DNA of 64,000 nucleotides, taken from Afipia clevelandensis ATCC 49720. GTDB taxonomy: Bacteria > Pseudomonadota > Alphaproteobacteria > Rhizobiales > Xanthobacteraceae. Shown in pieces: positions 1-8,283 of the stretch (within the stretch, counting starts at the first letter, position 1; each line of letters opens with the position of its first letter). The stretch covers positions 1,282,713 through 1,346,712 of the forward strand of contig NZ_KB375281.1 of assembly GCF_000336555.1 (NCBI RefSeq), in the 5' to 3' direction. The translations under genes and the position numbers were made by a program. The notes under the pieces are model-generated. The model had not been told where the DNA came from, ran no database searches, and saw nothing but the letters and a program-made list of their open reading frames with translations.

Positions 1-840
1 CTGCAGCACCTGGAAAGTTCCAAGCGTCACACCGAACTGCTTGCGCGTCTTGGTGTATTCGAGCGTCGCCGCATTGAGTTCACCCATCGCCCCGGTGGCC
101 TCGGCGCACTGTGCGGCGATGGCGCGATCCCGGCACGCTTCAAGCGCTGCAACGCCCTTGCCTTCCGTCCCCAGCAGATGCCCGGCCGGAACGACCACAT
201 CCTTGAGGGTGATTTCAGCCGCGCGCCGCCCGTCGATGGTCTTGAAGCTCTGCAGATGAAGCCCCGCGGATTGGCGATCGACGATGAACAGGCTGACACC
301 GGCATGATCGCGCGGCCCGCCCAGCGTGCGCGCGGAGACGATCAGCTTGTCCGCCCATGGCGCGCCGATGACGGCGGCTTTCGCGCCGTTCAGGACATAG
401 GTGTCGCCGCTGCGCTTTGCGGTGGTTGCGACATTGTTGAGATCGTAGCGGGAATGCCCCTCGGTCCAGGCCAGCGCCCAGATCGCTTCGCCCGCCATGA
501 TCGGGGCCAGAAACTCTTCGCGCTGCGCGTCGGTGCCCTCCTGCTCGATCAGGCCGCCAGCCAGCACCACCGTTTCAAAGAACGGTTCGACCACGAGGTG
601 ACGGCCGAATTCCTGCATCACAATCATGGTGGCGAGGCTGCCGCCCCCGAGACCGCCGGCTTCTTCGGAAAACGGCGCGGCGAGCAATCCAAGCTCGGCG
701 AACGTTGCCCAGTGCTTCTTGCTCCAGCCCTCCTCGCTCGCGACAATCTTGCGGCGCGTGTCGAAATCGTACTGGTCACGCAGCAGCTTCTGAACGCTGC
801 TGCGCAGGAGTTCCTGTTCTTCCGTAAACTGAATATCCAC
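1..840 (-). CDS. Acyl-CoA dehydrogenase, PimD-like subunit (3' end outside window)
   Basis: The visible 280 residues form the N-terminal helical domain and middle beta domain of a FAD-dependent acyl-CoA dehydrogenase, beginning MDIQFTEEQELLR. The C-terminal helical domain lies beyond base 1. The start is a GTG at 840 with AGGAG seven bases upstream; no better start is in frame. It follows another acyl-CoA dehydrogenase gene by 20 bp and is the fourth gene of a minus-strand operon (ligase, SDR, dehydrogenase, dehydrogenase). Adjacent paired dehydrogenases of this kind often form a heteromer (PimC/PimD of pimelate degradation, FadE pairs of steroid degradation), so it may be the partner subunit of the upstream gene. 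The substrate cannot be read from sequence. Confidence 0.88.
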   Translation of the reverse strand, partial: MDIQFTEEQELLRSSVQKLLRDQYDFDTRRKIVASEEGWSKKHWATFAELGLLAAPFSEEAGGLGGGSLATMIVMQEFGRHLVVEPFFETVVLAGGLIEQEGTDAQREEFLAPIMAGEAIWALAWTEGHSRYDLNNVATTAKRSGDTYVLNGAKAAVIGAPWADKLIVSARTLGGPRDHAGVSLFIVDRQSAGLHLQSFKTIDGRRAAEITLKDVVVPAGHLLGTEGKGVAALEACRDRAIAAQCAEATGAMGELNAATLEYTKTRKQFGVTLGTFQVLQ

Positions 841-860
841 CGGATATCTCCTGAAACGCC

Positions 861-2042
861 CTAAAGGCCGAGAACCGCCTTGGCGATGATGTTGCGCTGG
901 ATTTCGTTGGACCCGCCGTAAATGCTCAACTTGCGCGCGTTGAGATACTTCTCCGGCGCCGTATGGCCGTCCGCCGGTCCCGGCATGAAGATGTTCGGGC
1001 TGGCCGGGTGCTCACGCAGCGCAAGGCCGTAGTTGCCGATGGCCCTGTGCGTCAGATCGGTGATGCGCTGGAAGATTTCGGTGCCCCTGATCTTGAACAG
1101 CGATGCCGCAGGACCGGGATCAATTCCCCGCGCCATCTGCGCAACCACACGCAGTTCGGTCGCCTCCAGCGCAAGCACATCGAGTTCGACGCGGGCGATG
1201 TCCTTGGTAAACTCGTCGTAAGCTGGATCGTCTTCGCCGATCTCGGTCTTCACGATTTTCTTGAGCTTGCCGAGATAGCGCATCGAGCGGCCGATGCCGG
1301 CCATGCTGGTGCGCTCGTTGCCGAGCAGGAATTTCGCGTAGGTCCAGCCCTTGTTCTCCTCGCCGATCAGGTTCTCGACCGGAACGCGGACGTTCTCGAG
1401 GAAGACGTCGTTGACCTCGTGCGATCCGTCGATGGTGATGATCGGACGGACGGTCACGCCCGGCGACTTCATGTCGATCAGCAGGAAAGAAATGCCCGAC
1501 TGCGGCTTTGCCGTCGGGTTGGTCCGGACCAGACAGAAAATCCAGTCCGCATGCTGCGCGAGCGTGGTCCATGTCTTGTGGCCGTTGACGATGTAATGAT
1601 CGCCGTCGCGCACCGCCTTGGTACGAACCGAGGCAAGATCGGACCCGGAGCCCGGCTCCGAATAGCCCTGACACCACCAATCCTCACCCGACAGGATACG
1701 CGGCAGGTATTTCTTCTTCTGCGCGTCATTGCCGAACGTGTAGATCACCGGGCCCACCATGGTGACGCTGAACGCCAGCGGCGGCAGCGTGCCTGCGCGC
1801 GTCGTCTCCTGCTCCCAGATAAAGCGCTGCGTGATCGACCAGCCGGGCCCGCCATATTCCTTCGGCCACAACGGAGCGATCCAGCCCTTCTTATGCAGTA
1901 TCTTGTGCCAGAGCATCGACTGCTCCTTGGTCAGATCCGTTTCCGGATTGGGCACGCGCATTTCTTGCGGATAGTTGTCCGCAATGAAAGCTCTCACCTC
2001 ATCGCGAAACGCCTCGTCCTCTTTGGAAAGTTTCAGCTCCAT
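861..2042 (-). CDS. Acyl-CoA dehydrogenase, PimC-like subunit
   Basis: A full-length 393-residue FAD acyl-CoA dehydrogenase that would introduce an alpha,beta double bond into an acyl-CoA and pass electrons to ETF. The substrate/FAD region WCQGYSEPGSGSDLAS lies near residue 125, and the C-terminal FAD motif is YGGSNEIQRNIIA. Where MCAD carries its catalytic glutamate (YEG) this protein has YGG, which is common in large subunits of the PimC type, so the base may come from elsewhere or from the partner subunit. It is third in the minus-strand operon, 12 bp after the SDR gene. PimC-like is a family resemblance only: no pimelate genes are visible. Confidence 0.93.
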   Translation of the reverse strand: MELKLSKEDEAFRDEVRAFIADNYPQEMRVPNPETDLTKEQSMLWHKILHKKGWIAPLWPKEYGGPGWSITQRFIWEQETTRAGTLPPLAFSVTMVGPVIYTFGNDAQKKKYLPRILSGEDWWCQGYSEPGSGSDLASVRTKAVRDGDHYIVNGHKTWTTLAQHADWIFCLVRTNPTAKPQSGISFLLIDMKSPGVTVRPIITIDGSHEVNDVFLENVRVPVENLIGEENKGWTYAKFLLGNERTSMAGIGRSMRYLGKLKKIVKTEIGEDDPAYDEFTKDIARVELDVLALEATELRVVAQMARGIDPGPAASLFKIRGTEIFQRITDLTHRAIGNYGLALREHPASPNIFMPGPADGHTAPEKYLNARKLSIYGGSNEIQRNIIAKAVLGL

Positions 2043-2054
2043 CGGACGTCTCCG

Positions 2055-2798
2055 TTACCACTTCTCGCCGAACGGACGGATTTCGGTTTCAAACGTCCAG
2101 GCGTCGCGCGGCTGCTGGTAGAGCTGCCAATAGGTTTCGGCGACGGCGGCGGGACGCATCAGGCGGTTCGGATCGAGGTTTTCGATCGCTTCCTTGCCTT
2201 CGCGGTTGGCAATCAACTGACGAACCCATTCGGTGTCGACGCTGGAGTCGATGATGAGATGGGCGACATGGATATTCTTCGGTCCGAGTTCGCGCGCGAT
2301 CGACTGGGCTACGGCACGCAGGCCGAACTTGGCGCTGGCGAACGCCGCAAAGCCCGAACCGCCGCGCAGGCTGGCTGTCGCGCCGGTAAAGAAGATGTTG
2401 CCCTTGCCGCGCGGCAGCATCACCCGCGCCGCCTCACGCCCGGCAAGGAAGCCCGAATAGCAGGCCATTTCCCATACCTTCCGGAACACACGCTCGGTGG
2501 TGTCGAGAATCGGGAAATTGACGTTCGCGCCGATGTTGAAAACGCACACCTCGAGCGGCGCATGCTTGTCTGCGTCAGAGATGAACGAGATCATCTCCTC
2601 TTCCTTGCGCGCATCCAGCGAACGGGCGAACACCGTACCGCCGGCGGCCTCGATCTCCTTCACCAGCGGAGCGAGCTTCTCGCCCTGACGGCGGCCGACG
2701 AAGACAGTGAAGCCTTCGGCTGCGAACTTCTTGGCGATTTCGCCGCCGATGAAATCTCCGGCGCCGATCACGGCTACGGTTGCGTTACGTTTCTGCAA
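2055..2798 (-). CDS. Short-chain dehydrogenase/reductase with Phe in place of catalytic Tyr
   Basis: This 247-residue protein has an N-terminal Rossmann nucleotide site (VIGAGDFIG, residues about 9-17) and the NIGANVN segment equivalent to NNAG. At the usual YxxxK catalytic position it reads FASAK, so the tyrosine is a phenylalanine while the lysine is kept. The second SDR in this window (4655) has the same change and is about the same length. It lies between an acyl-CoA ligase and an acyl-CoA dehydrogenase in one operon, so a role in acyl-CoA breakdown is likely. With the tyrosine missing, classical alcohol/ketone redox chemistry is doubtful. Confidence 0.9.
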   Translation of the reverse strand: MQKRNATVAVIGAGDFIGGEIAKKFAAEGFTVFVGRRQGEKLAPLVKEIEAAGGTVFARSLDARKEEEMISFISDADKHAPLEVCVFNIGANVNFPILDTTERVFRKVWEMACYSGFLAGREAARVMLPRGKGNIFFTGATASLRGGSGFAAFASAKFGLRAVAQSIARELGPKNIHVAHLIIDSSVDTEWVRQLIANREGKEAIENLDPNRLMRPAAVAETYWQLYQQPRDAWTFETEIRPFGEKW

Positions 2799-2854
2799 GG
2801 TCTTTCTCCCAGGCCAGAGCCAATTTCATAGATTAAGTATGCGAAGCCCGAACG

Positions 2855-4429
2855 TCAGGAGCCGCGCAGGGATTCCGCGAGCTTGTGTTTCAGGATCTTT
2901 CCGGTGGAGGTCGCGGGCAAGGCGTCGAGCACGATGATCTGGGACGGACGCTTGTAGGATGTGAGCTGCCTGCCTGCGAAGTTCATCAGATCAGACGGCG
3001 TGACCTTCGATCCCTTCAGCAACTGAACGAAAGCAACCACTTCCTCGTTGCCGTCAGCCGCGCGCCCGACCACTGCGGACTGCACAACGTCCTCATGCGC
3101 ACTCAGCACCGCCTCCACTTCCGCCGGATAGACGTTGAAGCCCGAGCGGATGATCATTTCCTTGGTTCGTCCGACGATAAACATGCAGTCGCCATCGACA
3201 TAAGCGAGATCGCCGGTGTTGAACCAGCCGTCGCGGTCGATAGCCTTCTCCGTCAAATCGGGAGCGCGATAGTATCCGCGCATGACATTGCGGCCACGGA
3301 CATGCAGTTCGCCCACCGCGCCGCCAGCAGCCGGCTTGCCGTCGCGATCAATGATGCGCGCCTCGACACCGGGCACGATCTGCCCCACCGCGCTGTCGTT
3401 GCGCGGCGCTTCGATTCTGACGCCGGAAATGCCGGGGGCACATTCGGTGATGCCGTAGCCGTTCAGCAACGACAGGCCGAGTTCGGCCTCGACACGCGAT
3501 TTCAAGTCGGGATCGAGCGGAGCGCCGGCGACACCGATGTAGCGCAGCGAACCCTTGTTCAATTTCGCCGAACCGGACAGCGTCTTGTATTCGAGCAGGC
3601 GCTGATATGTCGCCGGGACGCCGTTGAGAATGGTGATTCCCTCTTCGGCGATGGCCTTTGCCAGCGCCGCCGGATCGTACTTGCTGACCAGCCGGACAGT
3701 GCCGCCCGTCATCAGCGTCATGAGCGTGAGCGACACACCGACAATGTGCGAGATCGGCAGCACGACATAGAGCTTGTCGCGATTGTCCATTTTCCGGAGC
3801 AGCGCTGTGGTCTTCGCGCTGAACAGCAGGTTTTCATGGGTGAGCATGACACCCTTCGGCGTGCCCGTGGTGCCCGACGTATAGATCAGCACGGCGACCT
3901 GTTTGGCCGGATCTCTTTCCACCGGCTCCGGATTGGTCGCCTCGTTCAGAGCGCTCACGCCGATGCCTTCGAGCGGGCCGACTTTGAGAGTCTGCGCGCC
4001 GACGCGCTGTGCGTGGTTGGCCGCTTCCGCGGAGACCTCCACCGTGAAAAACATCCGGCGCGATCCGCTGTGATCCCGAATCTGGTCAAGTTCGCGCGGC
4101 GAAAGCCGCGGGTTCACGACAATGGCCCAGGCGTTGATCTTGCTCGCCGCCAGCAGCAGCGCCACCAGCGCGATGCTGTTCTCGCTCACGATCATCATCC
4201 GGTCACCCGGGCGAATCCCGAGTGCGGTCAATGACGCAGCGGTCTGTTCGACATTGTCAGCCAGTTGCCGGTAGGACCAGGTCCGCGCATCTTCGATCAG
4301 GGCCGGATGATCGGGAGTCGCCACGACGGCGCGGGCCATGGTGTCATGGAGCCGCTCTGGCAATTCGTTCAGAATGTCGGCAACATCAAATCCGTCGTCG
4401 TGAGCGCGGGCCAATTCATCCTCCGGCAT
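2855..4429 (-). CDS. AMP-forming acyl-CoA ligase (first of two)
   Basis: A 524-residue member of the ANL superfamily, activating a carboxylic acid with ATP and CoA through an acyl-adenylate. The phosphate-binding motif YTSGTTGTPKGV is near residue 185, NGYGITECAP near 325, the hinge region GWFNTGDLAYVDGD near 405, and the C-terminal lysine region PATSTGKILKHKL at the end. It is the first gene of the minus-strand operon that continues into the SDR and two acyl-CoA dehydrogenases. A -35/-10 pair with an operator-like dyad between them sits 40-70 bp upstream (4471-4499). The acid it activates is unknown. Confidence 0.92.
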   Translation of the reverse strand: MPEDELARAHDDGFDVADILNELPERLHDTMARAVVATPDHPALIEDARTWSYRQLADNVEQTAASLTALGIRPGDRMMIVSENSIALVALLLAASKINAWAIVVNPRLSPRELDQIRDHSGSRRMFFTVEVSAEAANHAQRVGAQTLKVGPLEGIGVSALNEATNPEPVERDPAKQVAVLIYTSGTTGTPKGVMLTHENLLFSAKTTALLRKMDNRDKLYVVLPISHIVGVSLTLMTLMTGGTVRLVSKYDPAALAKAIAEEGITILNGVPATYQRLLEYKTLSGSAKLNKGSLRYIGVAGAPLDPDLKSRVEAELGLSLLNGYGITECAPGISGVRIEAPRNDSAVGQIVPGVEARIIDRDGKPAAGGAVGELHVRGRNVMRGYYRAPDLTEKAIDRDGWFNTGDLAYVDGDCMFIVGRTKEMIIRSGFNVYPAEVEAVLSAHEDVVQSAVVGRAADGNEEVVAFVQLLKGSKVTPSDLMNFAGRQLTSYKRPSQIIVLDALPATSTGKILKHKLAESLRGS

Positions 4430-4470
4430 TGCTTTGCGGCCGCTTCGGAGGCGGCCTTGATCGCACGGCC

Positions 4471-4499
4471 AACTATCGTTCTTTTTTGGAACTAGTCAA
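4471..4499 (-). promoter_or_regulatory. Sigma70-type promoter with 17-bp dyad operator (site A)
   Basis: On the minus strand TTGACT (4499-4494) is followed by exactly 17 bp and ATAGTT (4476-4471). The 17 bp are the dyad CGTTC-N7-GAACT (4477-4493, plus strand). It drives the ligase gene starting at 4429 with a predicted leader of about 35 nt. The divergent SDR gene at 4655 lies 160 bp away. The same layout recurs at 8116-8144 and 11835-11864, and a repressor bound here would block RNA polymerase directly. Confidence 0.7.
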
Positions 4500-4654
4500 T
4501 CGGATTTGATGCACCGCGGAACACGTATGCGCGGACCTCAAAAAGACTGCCGATAGCACTGATCAAGCAAACCCAGCCGCCGATAGCCGTTTACAAGGCC
4601 GGTGAGTCGCTGTATTCAGTTAAGTACCAAATAAGAACTTATACGGAGGGGATT

Positions 4655-5392
4655 TTGGCACAGGGAGTGGTTTTGCTGGTCGGCGCAGGTGACGCCATCG
4701 GCGCAGCGGTCGCCCGGCGTTTCGCGCGCGGCGGCTACAAGGTTTGCGTAGCCCGCAGGGAAGCGGCCAAATCGCAGGGGCTTGTGGACGAGATGAAAGC
4801 GGAGGGCCACGAGGTCCACGCCATCAGCGTCGATGCCCGGCAGGAAGCCGATGTGCAGGCCATGTTCGCCAAGATCGAAAAGGAGATCGGCCCGATCGAG
4901 GTGTGCCTCTACAATGCCGGCTCCAACGTCAACAAGCCGTTGCTCGACACCAGTGAAAAGCTGTTCTTCAAGGCATGGGAACTGGCCTGCCTCGGCGGAT
5001 TTCTGGTCGGGCGGGAAGCGGCGAAGTACATGGTCCCCCGTGGTCATGGTACGATCCTGTTCACCGGTGCCACCGCAAGCGTGCGCGGCGGCAAGGGTTT
5101 TGCGGCCTTCGCATCGGCCAAGTTCGCCCTGCGCGCCGTGGCTCAGGCCATGGCCCGCGAGCTTGGACCCAAGAACATCCATGTCGTCCATCTTCTGATT
5201 GACGCCGCCGTCGACAGCGAGGCCATCCATCAGCGGATGAAGGCTGCCAAGGGCATCGAGGCCAGCGACATTCCGGCAGACAGCCTGACCAAAACCGACT
5301 CCATTGCCGATGCCTACTGGTTCGCGCATCATCAGAAGCGGGACGGATGGACCCACGAAATGGATCTGCGCCCGTCCGTGGAGACATGGTGA
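4655..5392 (+). CDS. Short-chain dehydrogenase/reductase paralogue, Phe for catalytic Tyr
   Basis: This 245-residue SDR starts with TTG at 4655, supported by the strong Shine-Dalgarno GGAGGGG just upstream; no ATG fits. Its Rossmann motif is LVGAGDAIG, and the catalytic segment is FASAKFALRA, with phenylalanine instead of tyrosine, as in the SDR at 2055-2798. The two look like paralogues (shared runs such as ARELGPKNIHV). It is followed after one base by a glutathione transferase gene and is divergent from the ligase operon. It probably acts on an intermediate of the same pathway, but the altered active site makes a standard dehydrogenase role uncertain. Confidence 0.9.
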   Translation: MAQGVVLLVGAGDAIGAAVARRFARGGYKVCVARREAAKSQGLVDEMKAEGHEVHAISVDARQEADVQAMFAKIEKEIGPIEVCLYNAGSNVNKPLLDTSEKLFFKAWELACLGGFLVGREAAKYMVPRGHGTILFTGATASVRGGKGFAAFASAKFALRAVAQAMARELGPKNIHVVHLLIDAAVDSEAIHQRMKAAKGIEASDIPADSLTKTDSIADAYWFAHHQKRDGWTHEMDLRPSVETW

Positions 5393-5393
5393 C

Positions 5394-6071
5394 ATGGCCA
5401 GTCCGGATCTCACCCTCTGGGGCGTGGGAACCAGCCGCACCGTCAGGCCCCACTGGGCCATGGCGGAGCTCGGCTTGAAGTACACGACCTACGCCATCGG
5501 CCCGCGCACCGGCGAAACCAAGACTGCCGAATACACCAAGCTCAATCCGCGCCAGAAAGTCCCGATGCTGCAGGATGGCAACTTCTCCATCGGAGAAAGC
5601 GCCGCCATCGTCGCCTATCTCGCGCGCACCTACGGCACGCGGGAGGCCTCGCTTATTCCCGACGACAAGCAGGCCTATGCCAAATGGCTGGAGTGGTGCT
5701 TCTTCATCGTCACCGAACTCGACTCCACCAGCCTCTATGTGATGCGCCGTCACAGCGCCGGTGCGCTCGGACACATCTATGGCGTTGCGCCCGAGGTCAC
5801 GGCGAAGGCCGGCGAGTATTTCCGCGAACAGCTCCGCCATGTCGAAGTGGCGCTCGAGGATGGCCGTACCTTCCTGATGGGCGATCAGTTCACCAGCGCG
5901 GACATCTTGCTGACCACATGCCTCGAATGGGCGATCGCCTACGAAGTCGGTATCTGCGATATCGCCAAACCTTATCTGGCGCGTATCCAGCAGCGGCCGG
6001 GCTATCAGCGCGGCAACGCCGCGAATGTTCCCCCCGCACCCGGAGAACCGGTGAAACGCCCGGCAGCCTGA
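5394..6071 (+). CDS. Glutathione S-transferase family protein
   Basis: A 225-residue protein with the thioredoxin-like N-terminal GST domain (PHWAMAELGLKY; the cis-proline region is QKVPMLQDGNFSIGESAAIV) and a helical C-terminal domain with DILLTTCLEWA. The start chosen is ATG 5394, one base after the SDR stop; a longer frame starting at 5304 would overlap the SDR and lacks homology. Translational coupling with the SDR is likely. In catabolic clusters such enzymes handle glutathione adducts, isomerisations or detoxification. A strong hairpin terminator follows at 6091. Confidence 0.88.
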   Translation: MASPDLTLWGVGTSRTVRPHWAMAELGLKYTTYAIGPRTGETKTAEYTKLNPRQKVPMLQDGNFSIGESAAIVAYLARTYGTREASLIPDDKQAYAKWLEWCFFIVTELDSTSLYVMRRHSAGALGHIYGVAPEVTAKAGEYFREQLRHVEVALEDGRTFLMGDQFTSADILLTTCLEWAIAYEVGICDIAKPYLARIQQRPGYQRGNAANVPPAPGEPVKRPAA

Positions 6072-6090
6072 CCTGCAAGACAGACGATAA

Positions 6091-6122
6091 AAAAAGACCG
6101 CTGATTTTCAGCGGTCTTTTTT
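6091..6122. terminator. Bidirectional intrinsic terminator
   Basis: A nine-base perfect stem (GACCGCTGA / TCAGCGGTC, 6096-6104 and 6108-6116) with a three-base loop is flanked by A5 on the left and T6 on the right. It can end transcription from the GST gene and from the converging CoA-transferase gene. Confidence 0.9.
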
Positions 6123-6137
6123 ATTTTCATTCCTGGC

Positions 6138-7337
6138 CTACGGCGCGACCCTGACAGCCTTGCTTGCGACCATCTTGTCGATGGCGGCGTCGGCATAGCC
6201 GAGTTCGCGCAGGACATCGCGCGAATGTTCGCCGACGCGCGGCGCCGGACCGCCGATCGCGGCCTTGTTGACCTCGAAGATCGCCGCGGGCTTCGGCTGG
6301 CGCACACGGCCCACCGTCGGCTGGTCGAACTCCTCGATCAGGCCCCGCGCAACCACCTGATCGTTGGTGATGATCTCGGCCCGGCGCAGGATCGGCGAGC
6401 ACGGCACGTCGGCCGCGTCGAGACGCTCCAGCCATTCGGCGGTGGTGCGCTGGCTGATATATTCCTGCATCTTGTTGATCCGCGCGGTGGCGTTGATGAA
6501 CCGCGCGCTCGGCGTCGCGAAGCGCTCGTCCTTGGCAAGTTCCGGATCGCCGGAGGCCTTGCAGAAGCCCTGCCACTCGGAATCCGAAATGGTGCCGGCG
6601 GTGATGTAACCGTCCAGCGTCTGGAACACGAGATCGGGCCGGTCGTTGGGATCGCCGACAGCCGCCTCCTGCCCCACCACCGTGTACTGCATCATGCCTT
6701 CCGGCCACAGATACGAGATCATGGTGTCGAGCATCGCAACCTGGATGTGGTCGCCCTGCCCGGTCTTCTCCCGGGCGTAGAGCGCCGACGACACCGCCTG
6801 CGCGGTGAACACCGAGGTGGTCTTGTCGCAGACAATGGTGCGGATCATCTGCGGCCGGTTGGTCACCGGCTGCGACTGGATGTCGGCAAAGCCCGACAGG
6901 CCCTGAATGATCGGATCGTAGACCCGCTTCTTGACGTAAGGCCCGCTGTCGCCCACGCCGCTGATCGAGACATAGATCAGGCGCGGATACTTCTTGCGCA
7001 ATTCCTCGTGGCCGAGCCCGAGCCGCTCCATGGTGCCGGGACGGAAGTTCTGCACCAGCACATCGGCCTGCGAGGCCAGCTTCGCCAGCACCTCGCGCCC
7101 TGTCTCGCTCTTGATGTCGATGGACAGAGAGCGCTTGCCGCGGTTGCACGAGACGAACAGCGCCGAGAACTCGCCCGCCGCGTCGATCAGGTTCCGGCTT
7201 CGCCGTGTGCCGTCGCCGCTGATCGGCTCGATCTTGAGCACGTCCGCGCCCTGATCCGCCAGAAACATCGTGGCGTAAGGACCCGACACCACCGCCGTCA
7301 GATCGAGAACCCGAACACCATTCAATGGACCGGACAT
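6138..7337 (-). CDS. Class III CoA-transferase (CaiB/BaiF family)
   Basis: This 399-residue protein moves CoA between carboxylic acids. The N-terminal MSGPLNGVRVLDLT and ADVLKIEP segments, NFRPGTMERLGLG near residue 97 and SGVGDSGPY near 127 are family hallmarks. The expected catalytic aspartate is Asp171 in TIVCDKTT. It lies 70 bp downstream of the HCCA-isomerase-like gene and is probably co-transcribed from the promoter near 8116-8144. Together with two ligases the cluster has three ways to make a CoA thioester, which fits a pathway with more than one acid intermediate. Donor and acceptor are not predictable. Confidence 0.92.
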   Translation of the reverse strand: MSGPLNGVRVLDLTAVVSGPYATMFLADQGADVLKIEPISGDGTRRSRNLIDAAGEFSALFVSCNRGKRSLSIDIKSETGREVLAKLASQADVLVQNFRPGTMERLGLGHEELRKKYPRLIYVSISGVGDSGPYVKKRVYDPIIQGLSGFADIQSQPVTNRPQMIRTIVCDKTTSVFTAQAVSSALYAREKTGQGDHIQVAMLDTMISYLWPEGMMQYTVVGQEAAVGDPNDRPDLVFQTLDGYITAGTISDSEWQGFCKASGDPELAKDERFATPSARFINATARINKMQEYISQRTTAEWLERLDAADVPCSPILRRAEIITNDQVVARGLIEEFDQPTVGRVRQPKPAAIFEVNKAAIGGPAPRVGEHSRDVLRELGYADAAIDKMVASKAVRVAP

Positions 7338-7407
7338 TGGCTTCTTCCCTACCGTGAGGATGCTTCTATATTCGCCGGGCGCCGAGACGCCCGGCCGTCA
7401 GTCCGAT

Positions 7408-8046
7408 TCAGGCTGACTTTGTCTTTGCCGCACCAAGCTGCTCGACAATCGAATCCTCGACATCGCGGACTTGGTCCTTGCCGAAGAACATTTCGGTGCC
7501 GACAAAGAAGGTCGGCGAGCCGAACGCGCCGCGATTGACGGCATCGGTGGTGACCTCGATCAGTTTCTTCTTCACATCGTCCTGCTGTGCACGCGCGATC
7601 AGCTTGTCGATATCGATGCCCGATGAAATGAACGCGGCGCGGAACGTCTCGACGTCGTCCATCTTCTTCGGCTCTTCCCACATATGGTGGTAGGCCGCGC
7701 GGAAATACGGCTCGAACACGTTCTCGAACCGGGCCGCCCACGCGCCGCGCATCAGCATCAGCGTGTTGACCGGAAAGAACGGGTTCTGCCTGAATTTGGT
7801 GATGTTGTGCCGGCGGATGAAGCGCTGGGTTTCAAGCGCGTTATATTCCGGCTTGTTCTTGATGCCGCGCAGCGAATCGAACGGCGACATGTTGTTGGTC
7901 GCCTTGTAGATGCCGCCGAGGAGGACCGGAACATAGTCGAACTTCACGCCGGTGCGCTTCTCGATGCCCGGCAGCGCGTATTCCGCCAGATAGGCATTCG
8001 GGCTGCCGAAATCGAACTGAAACTCGACCTTCAAGGGACTTGTCAC
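7408..8046 (-). CDS. 2-hydroxychromene-2-carboxylate isomerase-like, DsbA-fold protein
   Basis: A 212-residue thioredoxin-fold protein with the DsbA insertion, of the HCCA isomerase / kappa GST type. It begins with the family signature FQFDFGSPNAYLA, has FFPVNTLMLMRG in the middle and the conserved FGSPTFFVGTEMFFGKD near the C terminus. Proteins of this type use glutathione to isomerise ring-fission products of aromatic compounds, though many have unassigned substrates. It is the first gene of a two-gene minus operon with the CoA-transferase, and its promoter carries the shared operator. The presence of a GST nearby supports a glutathione-linked step. Confidence 0.9.
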   Translation of the reverse strand: MTSPLKVEFQFDFGSPNAYLAEYALPGIEKRTGVKFDYVPVLLGGIYKATNNMSPFDSLRGIKNKPEYNALETQRFIRRHNITKFRQNPFFPVNTLMLMRGAWAARFENVFEPYFRAAYHHMWEEPKKMDDVETFRAAFISSGIDIDKLIARAQQDDVKKKLIEVTTDAVNRGAFGSPTFFVGTEMFFGKDQVRDVEDSIVEQLGAAKTKSA

Positions 8047-8115
8047 TGCTTTCCTCCTTTTGCCACTCTTCCCGGGCGCATTTAAGCCGACGCCCTTGTT
8101 TGGAGCGACGGACTC

Positions 8116-8144
8116 TTCATAGAGTTCTAAAATTGAACTGTCAA
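8116..8144 (-). promoter_or_regulatory. Consensus promoter with 17-bp dyad operator (site B)
   Basis: On the minus strand TTGACA (8144-8139) is separated by 17 bp from TATGAA (8121-8116). The dyad AGTTC-TAAAATT-GAACT (8123-8139 on the plus strand) fills the spacer. The downstream gene is the HCCA-isomerase-like CDS starting at 8046, giving a leader of about 60 nt. The HxlR regulator gene starts about 140 bp away on the other strand. Confidence 0.75.
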
Positions 8145-8283
8145 TTTCCGAACCGCTTCCGGCCAGAAATTTCGACCAAAATGCCCAAAATAGGACTTTG
8201 GTCCAACTCAGTACCTATTTAGAATGGTGCGCCGGCAGGTTATATTTGAATTGACCACTCGCCTGCGAACCGGAGACGACTTT

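Noticed and set aside
963-2831. 622-residue plus-strand open frame
   Set aside because: It lies antisense to the acyl-CoA dehydrogenase and SDR genes. Its translation is Arg/His/Asp-rich with no domain, as expected for a shadow of high-GC coding DNA.
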